Under the pieces are notes generated by a model. The model saw nothing but the letters and a program-made list of their open reading frames with translations, ran no database searches and was not told the DNA's origin. Shown one piece after another: positions 59,374 through 64,000 of a stretch of DNA of 64,000 nt. Numbering within the stretch: position 1 is the first letter of the stretch; every line of letters begins with the position of its first letter. The DNA comes from JACCZX01 sp963801035 (GTDB lineage Bacteria; Pseudomonadota; Gammaproteobacteria; Burkholderiales; Burkholderiaceae_F): positions 372,001-436,000 of the forward strand of contig CAWDDF010000007.1 of assembly GCA_963801035.1 (NCBI GenBank), in the 5' to 3' direction. Both the position numbers and the translations under genes were made by a program.

Positions 59374-59943
59374 TTAGGCGGCTTTGCGCTTGGACGACTT
59401 GGCCGAGTCGTTGGCAGCGGAAGCAGCTTTCATCGTCACCGCCGTGGCGGCTGACACGTTTGACTCTGCCATTTCAACTGCCTGACGCGTCGCGCGTGCG
59501 AACGTGTCATAGGCGGTGTTGGCAGCAGCAACGGCACCCTTCAGCATCGACACTGCAGTCTCGGAGCCGGCCGGCGAGTTCTTCGAAGCAAAGTCGATCA
59601 ATTGAGCGACTTGCTTGTTGTTCTCGGCGATTTGCGCCTCGACGATGCGCGACACTTCGCTGCTGGCGCCGTTCGCGATGCTGTACGCGTTGCGCGAGTA
59701 GCTGACGGCCTTCTCAAGCGTCGGCTGCGTCATTCCGCCCGACAGCGCGAGCAGCTCTTGAACGTCTCTGACCGACAACATCGCTTGCGTGCGCTGTACA
59801 GACTCTTCCAGCGTGGCCTTGGCGGCCGCGAGGTTCAGTTCCATGAAACGCTCAGCGGTATCGAACCAGGTCTGGCTCAGCGCGATCGCGGCGTCCATCT
59901 GACCTTTTTGGATTTCCGTAAATTGTGCGGGGGTTGCAAACAT
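59374..59943 (-). CDS. Phasin family protein (polyhydroxyalkanoate granule protein)
   Basis: This 189-residue helical protein begins MFATPAQFTEIQKGQMDAAI, typical of the PhaP phasin family of betaproteobacteria. It continues with amphipathic helices (FMELNLAAAKATLEES, RDVQELLALSG) and an Ala/Ser/Lys-rich C-terminus. Phasins coat polyhydroxybutyrate granules and limit their size. A sigma-70-type promoter lies about 80 bp upstream and a long structured 3' region with terminator follows. No PHA synthase lies in the window. Confidence 0.88.
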   Translation of the reverse strand: MFATPAQFTEIQKGQMDAAIALSQTWFDTAERFMELNLAAAKATLEESVQRTQAMLSVRDVQELLALSGGMTQPTLEKAVSYSRNAYSIANGASSEVSRIVEAQIAENNKQVAQLIDFASKNSPAGSETAVSMLKGAVAAANTAYDTFARATRQAVEMAESNVSAATAVTMKAASAANDSAKSSKRKAA

Positions 59944-60023
59944 TTAAGTACTCCTCATGGTGATAAAAATCTCGGCCCTTCTGAAGGCTCCGCTATTGCA
60001 GATTGCTGCAATGCACAAGGCGA

Positions 60024-60051
60024 ATTTTAGGGGCTACAGCGCCTAAGTCAA
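60024..60051 (-). promoter_or_regulatory. Candidate sigma-70 promoter of the phasin gene
   Basis: On the minus strand TTGACT and TAAAAT are separated by 16 bp, a strong match to the vegetative consensus, giving a leader of about 75 bases before the ATG at 59943. Confidence 0.65.
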
Positions 60052-60117
60052 GCGTTTTTGATGCAACGCACTAAAATCACCCGAATGCGATCCGAAAGGC
60101 CTTCCACGCAGGCTTCG

Positions 60118-61011
60118 ATGCCTGAATCACGGTCGCCCACCACCACATCCGCGTGGTTGTCAGCCGCGCCGTTAGCCTTTGTGCTGCTCTGGAGCACAGG
60201 CTTCATCGTCGCGAAATACGCGGCGCCTCATGCGCCGCCGCTCACTTTTCTGCTGTACCGCTTCGCCGGAGCCATCGCAATCCTTCTTCCGCTAATTGCA
60301 ATCACGAAAGCGCCTTGGCCGCGCGGGGCAAACAGCTGGCGCGATGTAATGATTGTGGGTGTTCTGCTTCAGGCAACGTATCTTGGTGGTGTCTGGTCTG
60401 CCATCGCCATGGGCATGCCCGCCGGAGTCTCCGCCTTGCTCGTAGGTGCGCAGCCACTGTTTACGGCGCTACTCGCATTTACGGTGAATGAGCGGGCAAC
60501 GCGAGTTCAATGGCTGGGCCTGCTGATCGGTTTTGTCGGCGTTGCCCTAGTGCTATCCGATCGACTGACGCTGGCAGGGGTTCAGCCGCTTGCGCTTGCC
60601 GTCAATTTTCTAGCGCTTGCGGGCATCACTGCAGGAACTCTGTATCAGAAGAAGCACGCGACCAACGTCGATCTGCGCACCGGTAGCCTGATTCAGTTTG
60701 CAGCGTCGTTCGTCGTGCTGTTGCCGTTCGCCATCGCAACTGAATCGATGGTGGTTGATTTCGCGCCCGAATTCTGGCTGGCGCTCGTATGGTCGATCGT
60801 CGCTCTTTCGCTGGTCGCTATTACGCTGCTGCTCGTTATGATTCGGCGCGGTCGTGCGACCGAAGTGACGAGTTTGATGTACCTGACACCGCCGGCGACT
60901 GCGGTCATGGCGTGGTTGATGTTTGACGAGATGCTTGGCCCAGTGGCGTGGACCGGCGTGCTGGTAACGATGGCAGGCGTGGCACTGGTGCTCACAAAGA
61001 GGAACCCATAG
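60118..61011 (+). CDS. EamA/DMT-family inner-membrane transporter
   Basis: This protein of about 297 residues has ten predicted membrane helices in two homologous EamA halves. The first starts PLAFVLLWSTGFIVAKYAAP and includes FLLYRFAGAIAILLPLIA. The second includes LMYLTPPATAVMAWLMFDEM. Members export metabolites, amino acids or drugs; the substrate is not evident. The start is uncertain: in-frame ATG codons at 60061, 60085 and 60118 lack good ribosome-binding sites, and 60118 gives the usual short cytosolic N-terminus. It is divergent from the phasin gene. Confidence 0.8.
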   Translation: MPESRSPTTTSAWLSAAPLAFVLLWSTGFIVAKYAAPHAPPLTFLLYRFAGAIAILLPLIAITKAPWPRGANSWRDVMIVGVLLQATYLGGVWSAIAMGMPAGVSALLVGAQPLFTALLAFTVNERATRVQWLGLLIGFVGVALVLSDRLTLAGVQPLALAVNFLALAGITAGTLYQKKHATNVDLRTGSLIQFAASFVVLLPFAIATESMVVDFAPEFWLALVWSIVALSLVAITLLLVMIRRGRATEVTSLMYLTPPATAVMAWLMFDEMLGPVAWTGVLVTMAGVALVLTKRNP

Positions 61012-61039
61012 GTCATCATGCACCGGAGCGTCGTGCGCA

Positions 61040-61486
61040 ATGAGCGTTAGCAACGAGCGTGAGTCGCCGCACAGGCGCGACAGTTATCGACACTTTCAGC
61101 GCATCACGACCCGTTGGATGGACAACGACGCTTACGGCCATGTCAACAACGTCGTCTATCTGAGCTGGTTCGACACGGTCGTCAACGATTTTTTAATTCG
61201 CGCCGGCGTGCTCGACCCGCAGCGCGGCGATGTCGTGGGCTTTGTTGTGGAAACGCAGTGTCGGTACCTAGGGCCGCTTACGTTTCCGCAATCCGTCGAA
61301 GCGGGACTGAGAGTCGGGCACATTGGAACGTCGAGCGTGCGCTACGAAATCGCGGTCTTCGCCGAAGGTGAAGGCACTGCCAGTGCGCAAGGTCATTTCG
61401 TACACGTCTACGTCGACCATACGACGCACAAGCCAGTGGCGCTGCCCGCGCCACTGCGACTCGCACTGCAAAGACTCGCGATATGA
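61040..61486 (+). CDS. Acyl-CoA thioesterase, 4HBT hot-dog fold
   Basis: This 148-residue hot-dog protein carries the 4-hydroxybenzoyl-CoA thioesterase signature in RWMDNDAYGHVNNVVYLSWF, with the catalytic Asp and the H-V-N-N block. The central strand continues with VVETQCRYLGPLTFPQSVEA. Such YbgC/FadM-type enzymes hydrolyse short or medium acyl-CoAs. The stop overlaps the nitroreductase start by four bases, so the two are coupled. The substrate is unknown. Confidence 0.85.
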   Translation: MSVSNERESPHRRDSYRHFQRITTRWMDNDAYGHVNNVVYLSWFDTVVNDFLIRAGVLDPQRGDVVGFVVETQCRYLGPLTFPQSVEAGLRVGHIGTSSVRYEIAVFAEGEGTASAQGHFVHVYVDHTTHKPVALPAPLRLALQRLAI

Positions 61487-62205
61487 ACGATCTGCCGAAT
61501 CGCGATCGAAGCGCTGTCTTGGATCCGACGATCGTCGACCATGCGATCGTGACGCGCCAGTCGGTGCGCGCATTTCTTCCGATTCCGGTACCACGCAAGA
61601 CGGTCGAAGAAATCCTGCAGGTCGCATCGCGCGCGCCGTCAGGCACGAACACGCAGCCCTGGAGAGCCGTGGTGGTGACTGGTGCTGCAAAGGCAAGGCT
61701 TAGCGACGCGATTCTGTCCGTATACAACGATCCGGAGCAGCGCAAGCAACACACCGAGGAATATGCGTACTACCCAACGAAATGGGTCGATCCGTATTTG
61801 GCGCGCAGACGCAAGATTGGCTGGGATCTGTATGGGTTGCTTGGCATTGGCCGCGAAGATAAAGACAAAATGCACGCACAGCATGGCCGCAACTACACGT
61901 TCTTCGATGCACCGGTCGGGATCATTTTCACCATCGATCGCATCCTGGAGCAGGGCAGCTGGCTGGACTTCGGTATGTTCTTACAGAACGTGATGGTCGC
62001 AGCGCGTGCACGTGGGCTGGACACCTGCCCGCAGGCAGCCTTCACGCAGTTTCACCGAGTCATCGAGCATGAGCTGCAGTTGGGCGAACGCGAGATGGTC
62101 GTGTGCGGCATGTCACTCGGCTATGCCGATATGTCGAAGATCGAGAATCAGCTGGTGACCGAGCGCGAGCCTGTCGCGGGATTTGCGCGCTTCGTGGACG
62201 AGTAG
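61483..62205 (+). CDS. Nitroreductase family protein
   Basis: This 240-residue FMN-dependent oxidoreductase has TRQSVRAFLPIPVPRKTVEE at the N-terminus, then SRAPSGTNTQPWRAVVVTG (FMN phosphate and ring binding) and the dimer-swap region LDFGMFLQNVMVAARARGLD. It should reduce nitro compounds or quinones with NAD(P)H; the natural substrate is not clear. It overlaps the thioesterase gene by four bases and is followed by the tartrate-dehydrogenase-like gene after 11 bp, suggesting a small catabolic operon. Confidence 0.87.
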   Translation: MNDLPNRDRSAVLDPTIVDHAIVTRQSVRAFLPIPVPRKTVEEILQVASRAPSGTNTQPWRAVVVTGAAKARLSDAILSVYNDPEQRKQHTEEYAYYPTKWVDPYLARRRKIGWDLYGLLGIGREDKDKMHAQHGRNYTFFDAPVGIIFTIDRILEQGSWLDFGMFLQNVMVAARARGLDTCPQAAFTQFHRVIEHELQLGEREMVVCGMSLGYADMSKIENQLVTEREPVAGFARFVDE

Positions 62206-62216
62206 TTGGGAGCGTA

Positions 62217-63302
62217 ATGAAGCATACGATTGCGATCATTGCCGGCGACGGCATCGGCAAGGAAACCGTACCTGAGGGGTTGCGTGCGCTGGACGCCGCA
62301 GCGCGCCGGTTCTCGATTGATCTTTCATTCGAGCACCATGATTTTGCGAGCTGCGACTACTACGCCAAACACGGCGACATGATGCCGAGCGACTGGAAGT
62401 CGCGGCTCGAAGGTGCCGATGCGATCTTCTTCGGCGCCTGCGGTTGGCCGGCGACCGTGCCCGACCATGTGTCGCTATGGGGCTCACTGATCAAGTTCAG
62501 ACGCGAGTTCGACCAATACGTCAATTTGCGTCCGTGCAAATTGATGCCAGGAATTCGATCACCGCTCGTGGATCGCAGCGGCATGCCTTGGCCGCCGGGT
62601 GCAATCGACTTCGTCGTAGTACGTGAGAACACTGAAGGGGAATACTCATCGATCGGTGGCCGAATGTTCGAAGGCACCGAGCGTGAATTCGTAGTTCAGG
62701 AAACAGTAATGACGCGCCACGGAGTTGACCGTGTGCTGCGCTTCGCGTTTGATCTTGCAGGCAAGCGTCCGAAAAAGCACCTGACGTCGGCCACGAAAAG
62801 CAACGGCATATCGATCACGATGCCTTACTGGGACGAGCGAGTCGAGCAGATGGCGAAGCACAATCCGAACGTGCGGTTGGACAAGTTTCACATCGATATA
62901 TTGACCGCGCACTTCGTTCGCAATCCGGATTGGTTCGATGTCGTGGTCGCGTCCAATCTGTTCGGCGACATCCTGTCCGACTTGGGGCCCGCCTGCACCG
63001 GAACGATCGGCATCGCCCCGTCGGCCAATTTGAATCCGGACCGTTCTGCGCCCTCGCTGTTCGAGCCGGTACACGGTTCGGCCCCCGATATCGCCGGGCA
63101 GGGTATTGCAAACCCGATCGGGCAAATCTGGAGCGCTTCGATGATGCTGGATTGGCTCGGGTACCCGGAAGCGGGCGCCGCCGTCTTGTCGGCCGTAGAG
63201 TCGTCGCTGGCGGCGGGTCCGAAGCATGCTCCGTTGACACGCGACATCGGCGGCACGGCCGGAACCGCCGATCTCGGCAAGGCGATCGCGGCAGCGATCT
63301 GA
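62217..63302 (+). CDS. Tartrate dehydrogenase/decarboxylase or D-malate dehydrogenase
   Basis: This 361-residue member of the isocitrate/isopropylmalate dehydrogenase family begins TIAIIAGDGIGKETVPEGL. It has substrate and NAD motifs VNLRPCKLMPGIRSPL, VVRENTEGEYSSIGG, the metal-site region VVVASNLFGDILSDLGPAC and EPVHGSAPDIAGQGIANPIG. The WSASMMLDWLG block follows. The pattern fits the TTUC/DmlA group, which oxidises and decarboxylates tartrate or D-malate, rather than LeuB. The ATG at 62217 follows GGGAGCG; the frame extends upstream into the nitroreductase gene. Confidence 0.85.
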   Translation: MKHTIAIIAGDGIGKETVPEGLRALDAAARRFSIDLSFEHHDFASCDYYAKHGDMMPSDWKSRLEGADAIFFGACGWPATVPDHVSLWGSLIKFRREFDQYVNLRPCKLMPGIRSPLVDRSGMPWPPGAIDFVVVRENTEGEYSSIGGRMFEGTEREFVVQETVMTRHGVDRVLRFAFDLAGKRPKKHLTSATKSNGISITMPYWDERVEQMAKHNPNVRLDKFHIDILTAHFVRNPDWFDVVVASNLFGDILSDLGPACTGTIGIAPSANLNPDRSAPSLFEPVHGSAPDIAGQGIANPIGQIWSASMMLDWLGYPEAGAAVLSAVESSLAAGPKHAPLTRDIGGTAGTADLGKAIAAAI

Positions 63303-63394
63303 CCCATTGACGCAGGCGCTCTCGCACGCCGATCATTAAGGAAGCCAACGCGAACTAAGTGTCCGGCCCCCATTCTTCGACCCTGAGGAGTGAT

Positions 63395-64000
63395 ATGTGG
63401 ATCGCACGTGGACTGACGTCTGAAGCAGGCATCTCCGAGCGCGCCGTACACGCGGGTGTGGCCCGCCTCGCAGAGTCGATGATCGCCGCGGGCGGTGCAG
63501 CACTCGACGTCGTGCTTCCGGATGGCTCGCGCATCGGCTTCGGGAGGCCGGCTCGCATCAAGCTGTTCATCCGCGACGCGTCAATGCTTCCGCAACTCGC
63601 CGATGCGACGCTGGCGTCGTTAGCAGAAGCCTACGTTCAAGGCCGGATAGATGTACAAGGCGACTTTCTGGAGGCAGTGCCTCTGGCAGAGCGGATCGCG
63701 AACGCGGCCGGCTCGAGTACTGCGCAGCGGGTCGCGCATATGCTGTTCAGGCACTCAGCCCGACAGGATCGCGCAGCGATCGGATATCACTATGACGTCG
63801 GTAACGACTTCTACCGGCTTTGGCTTGACGAGCGCATGGTCTATTCGTGCGCGTATTTCAAGAACGCCAATGAATCGATCGACGAAGCGCAGCTCGCCAA
63901 ACTCGATCACATCTGCCGCAAACTACGGCTTCGACCAGGCGAGCGGTTGCTCGATGTAGGGTGCGGCTGGGGCGGACTGATTTTGCATGCCGCCCGCAAC
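63395..64000 (+). CDS. cfa: Cyclopropane-fatty-acyl-phospholipid synthase (partial)
   Basis: This frame starts at the ATG at 63395 after TGAGGAG and runs off the right edge, showing 202 residues. The N-terminal lipid-binding region is followed by AIGYHYDVGNDFYRLWLDERMV in part and the SAM-binding motif RLLDVGCGWGGLI, both signatures of CFA synthases. The enzyme methylenates unsaturated fatty acids in membrane lipids, usually in stationary phase or stress. The visible part has no frameshift; the C-terminal half lies outside the window. Confidence 0.88.
   Translation, partial: MWIARGLTSEAGISERAVHAGVARLAESMIAAGGAALDVVLPDGSRIGFGRPARIKLFIRDASMLPQLADATLASLAEAYVQGRIDVQGDFLEAVPLAERIANAAGSSTAQRVAHMLFRHSARQDRAAIGYHYDVGNDFYRLWLDERMVYSCAYFKNANESIDEAQLAKLDHICRKLRLRPGERLLDVGCGWGGLILHAARN

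Noticed and set aside
1..64000. CRISPR arrays, tRNA or rRNA genes, integrases or transposases
   Set aside because: No regularly spaced direct repeats, cloverleaf-like conserved RNA motifs, or recombinase or transposase motifs were seen on either strand.

Overview
The window looks like chromosomal DNA of a betaproteobacterium, most likely in the order Burkholderiales. The evidence is the moderately high GC content, the gene blocks yicC-gmk-rpoZ-spoT with greB convergent and kinase-phosphatase-rph-rdgB-hemW, a pyruvate dehydrogenase operon whose E3 carries its own lipoyl domain, a phasin, and a betaproteobacterial proteasome-like protein. Genus cannot be fixed from the sequence alone. No tRNA, rRNA, CRISPR array, prophage or intact insertion sequence was seen. 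The window cuts a gene at each end: a small exported protein on the left and a cyclopropane fatty acid synthase on the right.

Layout. 0-2.4 kb: polysaccharide deacetylase and GT4 glycosyltransferase. 2.4-11.5 kb: an island of small stress-type envelope proteins (DUF2383, a lipoprotein, a disordered hydrophilic protein, DUF883/YqjD, YqjE, a membrane-fused lipocalin, GlsB, a BON lipoprotein), plus fumC, a degenerate histidine kinase and an orphan sigma-54 response regulator. Several start sites here are preceded by sigma-54 (-24/-12) promoters. 11.5-21.1 kb: housekeeping genes (greB, spoT, rpoZ, gmk, yicC, Ser/Thr kinase and PP2C phosphatase, rph, rdgB, hemW). 21.1-26 kb: nitrogen control, with glnA behind a sigma-54 promoter and two NtrC-like sites, then a DUF4124 protein, ntrB and ntrC. 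26-31.5 kb: an RND efflux pair and two small membrane proteins. 31.8-36 kb: two DUF4124-glutaredoxin proteins, prlC and folD. 36-46 kb: a PAS-kinase/FixJ-type pair divergent from aceE-aceF-BPH-lpdA. 46-55.5 kb: a short G8-domain protein, rpiA, yggX, argA, hrpA and a lipoprotein. 55.7-64 kb: a CinA-like protein, a hybrid kinase, phasin, an EamA transporter, a thioesterase, a nitroreductase, a tartrate/D-malate dehydrogenase-type enzyme and cfa.

The most unusual feature is a roughly 178-bp intergenic repeat present three times (31557-31735, 48861-49039, and inverted at 49103-49278). All copies fold into the same multi-hairpin shape. The stem sequences differ between copies but keep pairing through compensatory changes, while a ten-base loop and several single-stranded blocks are invariant. 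Two copies sit as an inverted pair joined by a conserved linker. The second candidate system is the sigma-54 stress island around the orphan regulator.

Three conserved genes (fumC, glnA and the PAS kinase), and probably the lipocalin, are each broken by one extra base. In the first three, removing one base restores a normal-length protein. This pattern suggests residual sequencing or assembly error rather than real gene loss.
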